Origin: UKL13-3 sp044353855
GTDB lineage: Bacteria > Bacteroidota > Bacteroidia > UKL13-3
Direction: 5' to 3'
Assembly: GCA_044353855.1 (NCBI GenBank)
Contig: JBILBF010000004.1
Coordinates: forward strand, 62,001-126,000
Length of the DNA: 64,000 nt
Shown one piece after another: positions 26,777 to 35,675 of this stretch. Position 1 is the first letter of the stretch. The number at the start of each line of letters is the position of its first letter. A program made the position numbers and the translations under genes. The notes under the pieces were generated by a model. That model was not told where the DNA came from. It worked only from the letters and a program-made list of their open reading frames with translations, and ran no database searches.

Positions 26777-27475
26777 ATGGAAATCAACAATAAAATTGCA
26801 GTTGTAACAGGCGTAAGCAAAGGAATCGGATTTGCAACGGCAACAGCATTGCTTGCAAAAGGAGCAAGGGTATTTGGACTTGGCAGAAACAATGTGATTG
26901 AACATGCCAACTATACTTTTATACAGTGTGATGTGCGGAATTACCAAAGCGTGCAACAAGCTTTTGAAACTGTATACAAGCTAACCAACAATACCATTCA
27001 TATTTTGCTTAACAATGCTGGTTTAGGCTACTTTGGGTTATTGGAAGAAATGCCTTTGGAGCAAGTGCAAGAAATGATGGAAACCAATGTGAATGGTACA
27101 ATTTATTGTTGCAAGGAAGCATTACCCCAGATAAAAAAACAACAATACGGTCATATTATTAATATCGCTTCAACAGCAGCTTTGGAAGGTATGCCTCAAG
27201 TTGCTGCTTATTGTGCTAGCAAATGGGCTATAAAAGGCTTAAGCGAATCGTTGTTTAGAGAGGTAAGAGACTATTGTGTAAAAGTTACTTGTGTGTATCC
27301 TGGTTCTACCAAAACCGATTTTTTCAGGAACAGTCCAGGCATACAACCACACGATTACATGCTAATGCCCGAAGATGTTGCATTAAGCATTATACAAGCA
27401 ATTGAAATGCCTGATAATTTCCATACCGTGAATGTGGAGATAAGACCACTGCAGCCTAAAGGACCTAAGAAATAG
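26777..27475 (+). CDS. Short-chain dehydrogenase/reductase
   Basis: 232 residues. Classical SDR: cofactor motif TGVSKGIG at 11-18, NNAG at 79-82, catalytic S132 and Y145xxxK149 (YCASK). FGLGRN after the second strand lacks the acidic residue that would select NAD and instead has R37, which hints at NADPH. Substrate not predictable. It is isolated between a terminator and a palindromic intergenic repeat. Confidence 0.88.
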   Translation: MEINNKIAVVTGVSKGIGFATATALLAKGARVFGLGRNNVIEHANYTFIQCDVRNYQSVQQAFETVYKLTNNTIHILLNNAGLGYFGLLEEMPLEQVQEMMETNVNGTIYCCKEALPQIKKQQYGHIINIASTAALEGMPQVAAYCASKWAIKGLSESLFREVRDYCVKVTCVYPGSTKTDFFRNSPGIQPHDYMLMPEDVALSIIQAIEMPDNFHTVNVEIRPLQPKGPKK

Positions 27476-27476
27476 T

Positions 27477-27549
27477 GTCAGGCTGAGTTTATCGAAGCCT
27501 TATTCTGAAGATCATATTGCGAGTGACGCTTCGATGAACTCAGCGTGAC
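27477..27549. repeat. Palindromic intergenic repeat
   Basis: Two 22-nt arms, 27477-27498 and 27528-27549, are inverted copies with two mismatches (core CTGAGTTTATCGAAGC against GCTTCGATGAACTCAG), separated by 29 nt. The CTGAGTTCATCGAAGC core is a common dispersed intergenic sequence in this phylum. It lies at the convergence of the SDR and Smr genes and could terminate both. Confidence 0.75.
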
Positions 27550-27556
27550 ATTAGAT

Positions 27557-28513
27557 TCAATTCAACAAAACCTCTGTAGCACCACCGCCAAATAAAACCA
27601 TGTCGGCATCTTGGTATTTTTGCACAATTGTTTTTTGTTGTGATAAATAGTTTTTGATTTTGTTTTTCAAGAAATGATTGCCAATTCCATGTATAAATAC
27701 AATTTTTTGCATTTGATGGATATGTGCCATTTCCAAACTTTTGATAACTACTTTCATTTGTAAATCAACCATATCTTGGGCACTCAATTGGGATACTTGA
27801 TCGGTTAGTTTTTCAATATGCAAATCTATAGTAGGATTAGGTTTTTTGTTAAGGGATTCTTCAGTTATAAATACTTGCTTACTTGCAGTCTCACCAAAAT
27901 CTTTATTCAGTAGTTTTTGGATATCAACTTTGTTAATAGATTCATCTAACCGAAACGTGTAGGCTTGTTTTGCTAAAAAATAACATTGCTTAAAACTTGC
28001 ATGGAACTCTTTAGCATGCAGTTTAACCGTTTTAACTAATTGAGGTTTAAAAGTAGTTCCAGTTTCATTGATAAACATAATTTGAAATGCCATTTCGGGC
28101 CATGAATTAAATTTTTCTAAATCAAATTTGCCTAATGAAATGTATGTTTCCAATTCAATGCTTCCTTGTTGGCGCAATTCAAATACGTTATTGTTTTTTT
28201 GAAAATAAGCAAAAGCTATCAAATCACTTTCGGAGTTGTGTAATTTAAGTTCAAGACTCGTTTCAGTTAATCTTTCGAATGCAATATGAATCCCCGAATG
28301 AACTTGAACATAAGTAGATTTTTTAGTCACAAAAACAGGTGCTTCTTTTTTAGAAACAACTTCTTCCATTTTTATTAATTCATTTGCAGCAACAGGTATT
28401 TCAAAATCTTCTTCAATGGTAACGCCAATAATTTTTCCATTGATGTTTGTAACCACACCTTGCATGTTCTCGTTAACAAAACGAACCTTATCTCCTAATT
28501 TTAAAATTGTCAT
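27557..28513 (-). CDS. DUF2027/Smr domain protein
   Basis: 318 residues. The N-terminus (LGDKVRFVNENMQGVVTNI) is a small beta domain, the middle (about 75-215) is the DUF2027 region, and the C-terminal 85 residues are an Smr domain with TIDLHIEKL (DLHxxx) and VFIHGIGNHFLKNKIKNYL (HGxGxxxLK), the nuclease-like MutS2 C-terminal fold. In this phylum the fusion is widespread and may act in DNA or RNA cleavage, but its function is not established. It starts 2 bp after the upstream gene's stop, so the two form an operon. Confidence 0.88.
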   Translation of the reverse strand: MTILKLGDKVRFVNENMQGVVTNINGKIIGVTIEEDFEIPVAANELIKMEEVVSKKEAPVFVTKKSTYVQVHSGIHIAFERLTETSLELKLHNSESDLIAFAYFQKNNNVFELRQQGSIELETYISLGKFDLEKFNSWPEMAFQIMFINETGTTFKPQLVKTVKLHAKEFHASFKQCYFLAKQAYTFRLDESINKVDIQKLLNKDFGETASKQVFITEESLNKKPNPTIDLHIEKLTDQVSQLSAQDMVDLQMKVVIKSLEMAHIHQMQKIVFIHGIGNHFLKNKIKNYLSQQKTIVQKYQDADMVLFGGGATEVLLN

Positions 28514-28515
28514 GG

Positions 28516-29280
28516 TTATTGATTGGCAACTTGTACAATATCTCTTAATTTTTGTGCAAGTACAATGAGGTACTTACTATTAATGTCAGCTAATTTATTT
28601 TCATTACCTCCTTTAAGTGTAATCACTTCTGCACGAATAAGCGCTCCTGTGTAATCAAATAAATTATAGTGCAAGGTATATTCCCTTGTATAGTCTTGCT
28701 TCAACCATTCGAGTGAGTTTTTATTACTGGTATTTAGTTCAAATTGGGTAATAAATAAGATGTATTTTTGGTTGTATTTTTTGTGCAAATATTGGAATAG
28801 CTCTTTGCTGCCAATTGCTCCTAACATTACTGAGGAATCGCTTACCCAATATGTTTGTTCTTTGGATGTAAGCTTAAAAGTTGCATTTACTTTTTTAATA
28901 GATTCAGTAATTGCAGAATTTTTGTTGGCATGGTATTCATCTTGTGCTTGTTTCGAATATTCTATATACCGTGTGGCAGCATATATTTTATTTAAGTCTT
29001 CTTCACCATTTAATGTGGTTGATCGCATTAAACTAATTGCATCAAAAGAAGCCAAAAACTGGTGGTATATATTTGCTTCTAAATCAGTACGAAGTTGGTT
29101 GCGCACTTGACCAATATTTTTTCCGTTTATGCGAGCTATATCTTCATCGGCATCACTAAAATGCATCATTGATTGATACGGAACTATTAAAATACGTGTT
29201 TCTTTTTTTGCAGAATCTTGTTGGGCAAAAGCAATACAAAAGCAACCAATAAAGAGCGTTGTAAATACTGTTTTTTTCAT
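28516..29280 (-). CDS. Secreted protein of unknown function
   Basis: 254 residues with a signal peptide (MKKTVFTTLFIGCFCIAFAQ). The mature part begins KKETRILIVPYQSMMHFSDAD and contains helical segments (INGKNIGQVRNQLRTDL) and a beta-rich end (YTLHYNLFDYTGALIRAEV). I do not recognise a named family. It resembles conserved periplasmic proteins of Bacteroidota. It ends 2 bp before the Smr protein gene, an odd pairing of an exported and a cytoplasmic product. Confidence 0.7.
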   Translation of the reverse strand: MKKTVFTTLFIGCFCIAFAQQDSAKKETRILIVPYQSMMHFSDADEDIARINGKNIGQVRNQLRTDLEANIYHQFLASFDAISLMRSTTLNGEEDLNKIYAATRYIEYSKQAQDEYHANKNSAITESIKKVNATFKLTSKEQTYWVSDSSVMLGAIGSKELFQYLHKKYNQKYILFITQFELNTSNKNSLEWLKQDYTREYTLHYNLFDYTGALIRAEVITLKGGNENKLADINSKYLIVLAQKLRDIVQVANQ

Positions 29281-29394
29281 GTTCGGTGTAAATAATTATT
29301 CAATAATAAGAGATGCCACCGAGTATTAAATACACATTCCCACATTCAACTGGAAGTTGTAGTAAAAGGTAGAAAATGAATTTGATGCTATTGA

Positions 29395-30723
29395 TTATTT
29401 TACGAATAATCCAATAATATCATTACCAAATATAAAAACAGTAAGTGTAAGTAAAAGTACCATTCCCACTGTTTGGATACGTTCCATAGCTTTTACGCTA
29501 AGAGCTTTGCCTGTAATCATTTCTAACAACAACAATACAACGTGGCCACCATCTAATGCGGGTATAGGAAGAATATTCATAAAGGCTAATCCTAAGGATA
29601 TAAGCGCAGTAAATAACCAAAAACGACTCCAAATCCATTCTCCGCCATAAAATTTAGCAATACCTATTGGTCCTTGAACAGCTTTATTTGCAGGGATAGC
29701 ACCACTAAATATTTTACCCCAACCTTTTATTTGCATCGAAATTGTTTCGGATGCTCTATTAACACCAATGGGAAAAGATTGAAAAAAACCATATTGAATA
29801 GAATCATAGTCAAACTCCATTGCTTGGGGTACAAATCCAACTTTTCCATCACCATCTACTTCAATAGGAAGTTTAATGGTATCACCATTCCGAAGCACAG
29901 TAAACATTGTTTGTGTTCCAGTTTTTTGTTTTAAGAGTTGTTGGAATTCATCAAAAAATACAAATGATACACTATCAACAGCTATAATTTTATCTGCTTT
30001 TAACAGTCCAGCTTTTTCAGCATTGTAGTTGGGTGTAGTTTCGGCAACCGTAAATGTCATTCGGGGCATAAAAAAGTTAGTCTTTCCTTGTTCCGAAAAT
30101 TTAGTTATAAAATTTTCAGGCAATGGGATGTTCATTCTTTCGCCATTTCGCTCCACCAAATATACTGCATTGTTGGTTCCCATGATTTCATCACTGCTTA
30201 CTGCTTCTTCAAAATGAACAATTGGTTTATTGTTTACCGAAATAAGTTTATCGCCTTTTTGAAATCCAATTTCTTGAGCAAATTCAGAAGGTACAATACC
30301 ATATTTTACAGATGAATTTAAGGTGTATTTTTCACCATAAGCAAAAGATATCATGGCAAAAATAACGATGGCTGCAATAATATTCATCACCACTCCGCCT
30401 ATCATCACAATTAAACGTTGCCAAGCTGGTTTGCTTCTAAATTCCCATGGTTCGGCTGGTTTTGCAAGCTGTTCGGTATCCATGCTCTCATCAACCATAC
30501 CTGCAATTTTTACATAGCCACCCAAGGGTAACCACCCAATTCCATATTCTGTTTCGCCTATTTTTATGCTGAATAATTTAAACCCCCAAGCATCAAAAAA
30601 CAAATAGAATTTTTCGACTTTAATGCCGAATGCTCTTGCTGCCCAAAAATGTCCTAGTTCGTGTAAAATTACTAATATTGAAATGCCCGTAATAAGTTGG
30701 GCCGCCATAATGAGTCCTTGCAT
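29395..30723 (-). CDS. rseP: RIP metalloprotease (site-2 protease)
   Basis: 442 residues. Zinc-binding HELGH at 21-25 in the first membrane segment, two PDZ-like regions in the periplasmic part (about 140-300, including KGDKLISVNNKPIV and KADKIIAVDSVSFV), and the second metal-ligand motif NILPIPALDGGHV in the C-terminal membrane part. RseP cleaves anti-sigma factors and signal-peptide remnants within the membrane. An alternative start is M6. It is followed downstream by the secreted-protein and Smr genes and preceded by a 246-bp gap to dxr. Confidence 0.93.
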   Translation of the reverse strand: MQGLIMAAQLITGISILVILHELGHFWAARAFGIKVEKFYLFFDAWGFKLFSIKIGETEYGIGWLPLGGYVKIAGMVDESMDTEQLAKPAEPWEFRSKPAWQRLIVMIGGVVMNIIAAIVIFAMISFAYGEKYTLNSSVKYGIVPSEFAQEIGFQKGDKLISVNNKPIVHFEEAVSSDEIMGTNNAVYLVERNGERMNIPLPENFITKFSEQGKTNFFMPRMTFTVAETTPNYNAEKAGLLKADKIIAVDSVSFVFFDEFQQLLKQKTGTQTMFTVLRNGDTIKLPIEVDGDGKVGFVPQAMEFDYDSIQYGFFQSFPIGVNRASETISMQIKGWGKIFSGAIPANKAVQGPIGIAKFYGGEWIWSRFWLFTALISLGLAFMNILPIPALDGGHVVLLLLEMITGKALSVKAMERIQTVGMVLLLTLTVFIFGNDIIGLFVK

Positions 30724-30969
30724 GTTTTAAAGTTTGTTGTGTGTTAGTTTCTGGGATTATTGTTCCCATTTTTGAATGCGCAAAAGTAAGGGATTATTGC
30801 AATAGAAGTACACAGATTTTTTGAATGGCAAAAAATACCGTTTGACTATTTTACCACTGATTATCATAGTTTAAGATGAGAGAATGATATGATAAATTTT
30901 AGTGAGTCTCATGAATACATTAAAACTAGGCTAAACTGTAGCATATTTTCAGAAGTTGAATGAAGGTAA

Positions 30970-32124
30970 TTACAGCAATGAAGTTGCAATTTTACGTGTT
31001 TCAGCATCTGTTTGAATATAATCTTCTAATGTTGGATGTTTAATAAAGGAAACGCTGTTCATGCATTTTTCATTCAATTCGGCAATACCTAAAAAGCTAA
31101 TTTTATCATTTAAAAAGGCATCAACAGCAACCTCATTGGCAGCATTTAAAATGCATGCCATGTTTCCTCCTTTATCCATTGCTTGGTATGCCAATGCCAA
31201 GTTTCTAAATGTTTCCATATCAGGTTCTTCAAACGTTAGGGTATTTGATTCTGTAAAACTCAATCGTTTAAAATTGGTTTCAACGCGTTTAGGAAAAAAG
31301 AATGCATAATGAATAGGAAGTTTCATATCGGGTAATCCCATTTGAGCCTTTATACTTCCATCGTTAAACTCTACCATACTGTGAATAATACTTTGAGGAT
31401 GTACAACGGCTTTTATGTTATCTCCTTTTACACCAAATAACCATTTTGCTTCAATTACTTCTAAACCTTTATTCATCAACGTTGCCGAATCAATAGTGAT
31501 TTTTGCACCCATATTCCAGTTGGGATGTTTAAGAGCTTGAGCTTTGGTAATAGCTGCTAACTCGTTGCGGTTTTTGCCTCTAAAAGGACCTCCACTTGCA
31601 GTTAAAATTATCTTGTCAATGGTATCTAAATCTTCACCAACCAAACATTGAAAAATTGCCGAATGTTCTGAATCAACAGGTATTAAATCAACATGGTGTT
31701 CTGCACATAATCTGGTAATCAATTCACCTGCAACAACCAATGTTTCTTTATTGGCAAGTGCAATTCTTTTTTTGTTTTCAATTGCTTTAATGGTTGGTAA
31801 CAATCCGCTGTAGCCTACCATTGCAGTTAGAACTGTATCTGCAGAGGTTATTTCTATTACCTCACAAATAGAGTTGCTACCAGCAAATACTTTAATATCA
31901 TCGTGAGCCAGTGCCTCTTTTACTTGTAGGTATTTGCTTTCATCAGCAATCACTACATGGTTGGGTTTAAATTCTTTTGCTTGAGCTATGAGCAAATCGG
32001 CATTGGAGTTGGCCGTTAGCACCTCAATTTCAATCGTGTCTTTTTGTTCGCGCGCAATTTCGAGTGCTTGTGTACCAATTGAACCTGTGCTACCTAATAT
32101 GGCTATTTTCTTTTTTTCTTTCAT
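30970..32124 (-). CDS. dxr: 1-deoxy-D-xylulose 5-phosphate reductoisomerase
   Basis: 384 residues. It makes 2-C-methyl-D-erythritol 4-phosphate, the committed step of the MEP isoprenoid pathway. AILGSTGSIGTQALEI (NADPH binding), ANKETLVVAGEL, DSEHSAIFQCL (metal and substrate) and SGGPFRG are intact. The neighbour order dxr-rseP is common in bacteria. The partial polyprenyl synthetase at the window end uses the pathway's products. Confidence 0.95.
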   Translation of the reverse strand: MKEKKKIAILGSTGSIGTQALEIAREQKDTIEIEVLTANSNADLLIAQAKEFKPNHVVIADESKYLQVKEALAHDDIKVFAGSNSICEVIEITSADTVLTAMVGYSGLLPTIKAIENKKRIALANKETLVVAGELITRLCAEHHVDLIPVDSEHSAIFQCLVGEDLDTIDKIILTASGGPFRGKNRNELAAITKAQALKHPNWNMGAKITIDSATLMNKGLEVIEAKWLFGVKGDNIKAVVHPQSIIHSMVEFNDGSIKAQMGLPDMKLPIHYAFFFPKRVETNFKRLSFTESNTLTFEEPDMETFRNLALAYQAMDKGGNMACILNAANEVAVDAFLNDKISFLGIAELNEKCMNSVSFIKHPTLEDYIQTDAETRKIATSLL

Positions 32125-32222
32125 ACGTTATACGTTAAGCAAATTAGGCTTTATTTTAATTAATAAAATAGGTGTATTACATTTAGTTTAGGATGTAAGT
32201 GTCCAATAAGTTGAAAAAGTAT

Positions 32223-33710
32223 TTAACTTAATTTGTTAGCAATGTTTCTGTCGTTGCTTAATCTAGGTACTTTGTTTTGTCCACCTAATTTTCCTTCACT
32301 TTTCATGTAGTTTATAAATGCATTTGAAGGTAAAGCATGTATTACAAGTGTTCGTAAAATTGAACCGCTTATTAAGTCTTTATAGTAAATATTTTTCTGT
32401 TGAAGTGCTGTGTCAACTTGTTGGGCAAAGTTGTTCATGTTTTCGGGTTTCGTTCCAAATTCTACAAACCATTCGTGGTAGGGGAGTCCTCCTTCTGGAG
32501 GTGTTACTTGAGGTGCTATAGTAAATTCTATTATCTCTATTCCTTCTGTTTTAGCTACGCTCATTAGTGCATGTTCAACTTCTTCTCCAATAACATGTTC
32601 GCCAAAGGCAGATATAAAATGTTTAATTCGTCCTGTAACCATAATACGGTATGGTTTTTTGGAAACAAACTTTATGGTATCGCCAATATTATATCCAAAT
32701 AATCCTGCGTTTGTGTTCAGGATTAACACATAATTTTTATCGAGTTCAATGTTTTTTAAAGATATACGTGTAGGATTTTCATTGAAAAATTCATCTACTG
32801 GTATAAACTCATAAAACATTCCGTTGTTGGTAAGAAGTAACAATCCTTTTTCGGATTGTTTATCTTGGTAGGCAATAAATCCTTCGCTTGCGGGATAGGT
32901 TTCGATGGTGTTAATTTTTTTGCCAATACTCTGTTCTAATTTTGCACGGTAAGGTTCAAAGTTTACGCCACCATATACAAATAAGTTAAAGTTGGGAAAA
33001 ATCTCACTTACTTTTTTTTCTCCTGCTTTTACACTTAGTTTATCAAAATACATTTGAACCCAAGGTGGAATACCGCTTATGAGTGTCATGTTTTGGTTGT
33101 ATGTTTCAGCTACTATTGCATCTACTTTTTCTTCCCAATCATCTATACAATTGGTGCGGTATGAAGGTAATTGATTGTTGCGCAAATACTGAGGTACATG
33201 ATGGTTTACAATGCCACTTAATCTTCCAGTATGTACCCCGTTTTTTAGTTCTAATGTTGGACTTCCCGAAAGGAATATCAATTTGCCATCTACAAAATGG
33301 GCATTGCCAGTTTCGGCTATATAACACAACAAAGCATTGCGTGCTGAGTTGATGTGAAATGAAATTGACTCTTTAGAGATTGGAATATATTTTACACCTG
33401 AAGTAGTTCCACTTGTTTTGGCAAAATACAAGGGCTTACCTGGCCATACTACATTAGCTTCTCCACTTACCATTTTATCAAAGTAGGGTTTTAGTCCTTC
33501 ATAATCATTTATGGGTATGTGTTGTTTAAAATCCTCGTATGTTTTAATGGAAGCGAATAAATGATTTTTACCAAAAATGGTTTGTGCTGCTGTGGTTATT
33601 AAATATTGAAATATTCTTTCTTGGTCTTGCAATGCATTGGCTGCATCAAGTGATACTTTTTTACGAATGTATTTGGCAAATGGTATTGCCAATAGCGATT
33701 TGATTCCCAT
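32223..33710 (-). CDS. GH3 auxin-responsive promoter family protein (acyl-adenylating enzyme)
   Basis: 495 residues. Motifs AKTSGTTSGVKYIP (phosphate-binding), FVYGGVNFEPYRAKLEQ, TYPASEGFIAYQD and VTGRIKHFISAFGEHVIGEEVE are those of the GH3 branch of ANL adenylating enzymes. Plant members conjugate amino acids to hormones; bacterial members are uncharacterised or make acyl-amide products, and no partner gene is seen here. Hormone activity should not be assumed. Confidence 0.88.
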   Translation of the reverse strand: MGIKSLLAIPFAKYIRKKVSLDAANALQDQERIFQYLITTAAQTIFGKNHLFASIKTYEDFKQHIPINDYEGLKPYFDKMVSGEANVVWPGKPLYFAKTSGTTSGVKYIPISKESISFHINSARNALLCYIAETGNAHFVDGKLIFLSGSPTLELKNGVHTGRLSGIVNHHVPQYLRNNQLPSYRTNCIDDWEEKVDAIVAETYNQNMTLISGIPPWVQMYFDKLSVKAGEKKVSEIFPNFNLFVYGGVNFEPYRAKLEQSIGKKINTIETYPASEGFIAYQDKQSEKGLLLLTNNGMFYEFIPVDEFFNENPTRISLKNIELDKNYVLILNTNAGLFGYNIGDTIKFVSKKPYRIMVTGRIKHFISAFGEHVIGEEVEHALMSVAKTEGIEIIEFTIAPQVTPPEGGLPYHEWFVEFGTKPENMNNFAQQVDTALQQKNIYYKDLISGSILRTLVIHALPSNAFINYMKSEGKLGGQNKVPRLSNDRNIANKLS

Positions 33711-33743
33711 GTATCAAAGGTATTATTTGAAACCGTATTTTGG

Positions 33744-34358
33744 TTAGTTGTTTAATGCACCTTGCTCAATCCACTTTTGGATGAGTTTAATTTTTGAACT
33801 GTGCAAAGGCCCTGCTGGTGGCATCATACGAAGTGGATCAGATTTAAGTAATGAAACGTATAGTATGCTTTGCAAAGGCTGATATACCACAACATGGTTT
33901 ATCGTATTTGTATGATTACTCAATTCTACATTTCCAGCTTTCGAACCATTTCCATGGCATGCACTAAAATTACAGTTTTGAGTAAATAAAGGTTGTATGG
34001 TTGTTGCAAATGAAATAACAGAATCTTGTAAGTTGCCACGTTCAATGTTAAGTTCTAAAAAAGTTTTTTTACCAGTTTGTGTTTTTAAGTTGATGGTTAT
34101 GTGTGAGTTATTTTGATAAATACTACTAGGTGCTTTAAACCAATTGTTAACAGTGATGGTTCCAATATTGGGTCTAATTTCCCATGTGTACGTTTCGTTA
34201 GTTCCATTTACAAAAAGTTGTATACTATCATTTATTGTTACTGTTTGTTGTTTAGTATAAATACTTATTGTTTGTGTTTCTTCTATTGTTTCCTGTTTAC
34301 AATATTGGAAAATACAGCACAATAAAAGGAGGCAAAGAATGAGGATATATTTAACCAT
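33744..34358 (-). CDS. Lipoprotein with a c-type-cytochrome-like C-terminal domain
   Basis: 204 residues. A short basic start, a hydrophobic stretch and QYCKQE suggest a lipoprotein signal. Residues about 35-115 are a beta-rich domain (TYTWEIRPNIGTITVNNWF). The C-terminal 90 residues match the planctomycete-type cytochrome c domain: TIQPLFTQNCNFSACHGNG, then RMMPPAGPLHSSKIKLIQKWI. The haem motif is CNFSACH, that is CX4CH instead of CXXCH, so haem attachment is uncertain. Its start overlaps the stop of the upstream surface protein gene by one base (34358), and both lie downstream of a cobalamin riboswitch. Confidence 0.75.
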   Translation of the reverse strand: MVKYILILCLLLLCCIFQYCKQETIEETQTISIYTKQQTVTINDSIQLFVNGTNETYTWEIRPNIGTITVNNWFKAPSSIYQNNSHITINLKTQTGKKTFLELNIERGNLQDSVISFATTIQPLFTQNCNFSACHGNGSKAGNVELSNHTNTINHVVVYQPLQSILYVSLLKSDPLRMMPPAGPLHSSKIKLIQKWIEQGALNN

Positions 34359-35356
34359 TATTGAATGGTTATTTTTTGTGAATAGGCAGATTCGTTATTG
34401 TAAATACGCAATATATAAACCCCTGTTTCAGGATATTGAATATTGGCTTGTTTAGCATTTGTAGTGGTGCTCAAAACGGTTTTTCCTTGTAGATTAATGA
34501 GTTCTACATGCCATAACTTGTGCGATTGACATTCAATATGTATTGGTTGATTTGAATAACCAGGAATAGGGTAGATGTGAAATCCAACAGGCATATTTTG
34601 TTCGTTGATGCCAACAGGACCATTTTGATAAATTACACCTACTGCATCTAAGTCGAAACCGCCCGAAGCAAATGGAGTAGGCCAAGGGTCGTTTATGGTA
34701 AAGCCTCTGCTATCTTTAGTTGCATATTTTGGGGTTATAGAACCTACCACATCAGTAATTTTTACATGGGTAATATTGTTAATATCCACGGCAATGGTGT
34801 CGGTTAATTCACTTAAATCAAAAGGTGTTCCATAGTTGCCTAAATATTTACCTGCAAGGTTATGAATTTGGCTAGCATCAATTCCATTAAAGGCATTTAA
34901 CTGCATGGTTGTATCTATATTACTTAATGCAGGGAAACGTGTATAATGTATACCATCACTGCTAACCGCAACAAAAGCAAGTTCTAAAAATGCAGTACCA
35001 GGAGTTAATGTTTGATCGATAAATCCATTTTCGAAAACAGCAAAATCAGGCCCAATTCCATTTACAATAGGTTTGGCAAAGGTAACGATAGCTTCTCCAC
35101 CATCTCCTAGGCTTGCAATGCCATTTCCTGCTTTACCTACTATATACGTTTCATCGCCAACTTGTGTTTTACCCAAAGAAGTATCAGCGCTATTTTGCCA
35201 ACCCCTATTTAGCGTACAGCCTATTGCCCAGTTGATAAAAATGCTGCTATCTTTATACAAAGCAGTAGTTCCGATATTGCCAACTTGTGGTGCAAATTGT
35301 GCTTGGCTTAGCTTAGCTAAAAATATAAAATGAATGCCTACAAAAATGTATTTCAT
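34358..35356 (-). CDS. T9SS-secreted surface protein under cobalamin riboswitch control
   Basis: 332 residues with a signal peptide ending near LSQAQ. The body has SLGDGGEAIVTFAKPIVNGIGPDFAVFENGF and FLELAFVAVSSDGIHYTRF, a beta-sandwich-like family often called cell surface protein in this phylum. The C-terminal 75 residues (VGFHIYPIPGYSNQPIHIE, INLQGKTVLSTT, GVYILRIYN) are a type A T9SS sorting domain. The 5' leader (35357-35642) carries a cobalamin riboswitch, which implies repression when B12 is plentiful and a role in corrinoid capture or a B12-sparing function. The ligand itself is not shown by sequence. Confidence 0.8.
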   Translation of the reverse strand: MKYIFVGIHFIFLAKLSQAQFAPQVGNIGTTALYKDSSIFINWAIGCTLNRGWQNSADTSLGKTQVGDETYIVGKAGNGIASLGDGGEAIVTFAKPIVNGIGPDFAVFENGFIDQTLTPGTAFLELAFVAVSSDGIHYTRFPALSNIDTTMQLNAFNGIDASQIHNLAGKYLGNYGTPFDLSELTDTIAVDINNITHVKITDVVGSITPKYATKDSRGFTINDPWPTPFASGGFDLDAVGVIYQNGPVGINEQNMPVGFHIYPIPGYSNQPIHIECQSHKLWHVELINLQGKTVLSTTTNAKQANIQYPETGVYILRIYNNESAYSQKITIQ

Positions 35357-35391
35357 TTGCTTTTTTTATGAAAATAGGGATGAATAATACA

Positions 35392-35440
35392 CAGCGTTCA
35401 TTACAGCAGCATACAACTCATCCCTTCTATTCCCTATAGT
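35392..35440 (-). promoter_or_regulatory. Second, partial cobalamin-box-like core and hairpin next to the start
   Basis: On the minus strand, AGGGAAT is followed after about 20 nt by GCTGCTGTAATG, echoing the aptamer core located about 180 bp upstream. The segment GGGATGA of this copy can pair with TCATCCC at 35376-35382, close to the start codon. It may be the expression platform or a decayed second aptamer; I cannot decide between these. Confidence 0.4.
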
Positions 35441-35454
35441 AACTAATTACAAAA

Positions 35455-35642
35455 ATATGCTGGGTAAGTTTTCTGTCTTAAGCTCGTTTTGTTTGTCTCT
35501 CCATATAAATAGTGAAATTTTAAAACAAAACCACTTTCATTATTATTCATTTTACAATAAAAGCGAAGCAATTACAGCAGCGGTTCCTATTAAAGCTTTT
35601 CACTGTATTCCCTTTTATTGTTTAATTAAACAATACCAAGCA
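35455..35642 (-). ncRNA. Cobalamin riboswitch
   Basis: Read on the minus strand, the core at 35616-35568 is AAAAGGGAATACAGTGAAAA, then GGAACCGCTGCTGTAATTGC, the conserved B12-aptamer sequence. The 5' helix strand GCTTGGT (just after the promoter) pairs, with one mismatch, with ACCCAGC at the 3' end, which follows AGACAGAAAACTT (compare the consensus AGxCxGxxxACCTGCC). All main parts of the aptamer are therefore in order, with a long AT-rich peripheral arm between core and closing strand. It controls the surface protein/cytochrome-like lipoprotein operon. Confidence 0.8.
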
Positions 35643-35644
35643 GG

Positions 35645-35675
35645 CAAATGTAAATAAAAACAGCATTAACCAATA
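35645..35675 (-). promoter_or_regulatory. Promoter of the riboswitch leader
   Basis: On the minus strand TATTG (35675-35671) and TACATTTG (35652-35645) are spaced 18 bp, close to the Bacteroidota consensus. Transcription would begin a few bases before the first aptamer helix strand, which supports both calls. The rest of the gap, 35676-35871, shows nothing else I can name. Confidence 0.6.

Noticed and set aside
32150..32170. AT-only palindrome upstream of dxr's 5' side gap
   Set aside because: Pure A/T symmetry is expected by chance at this base composition and has no T-run in a useful place.
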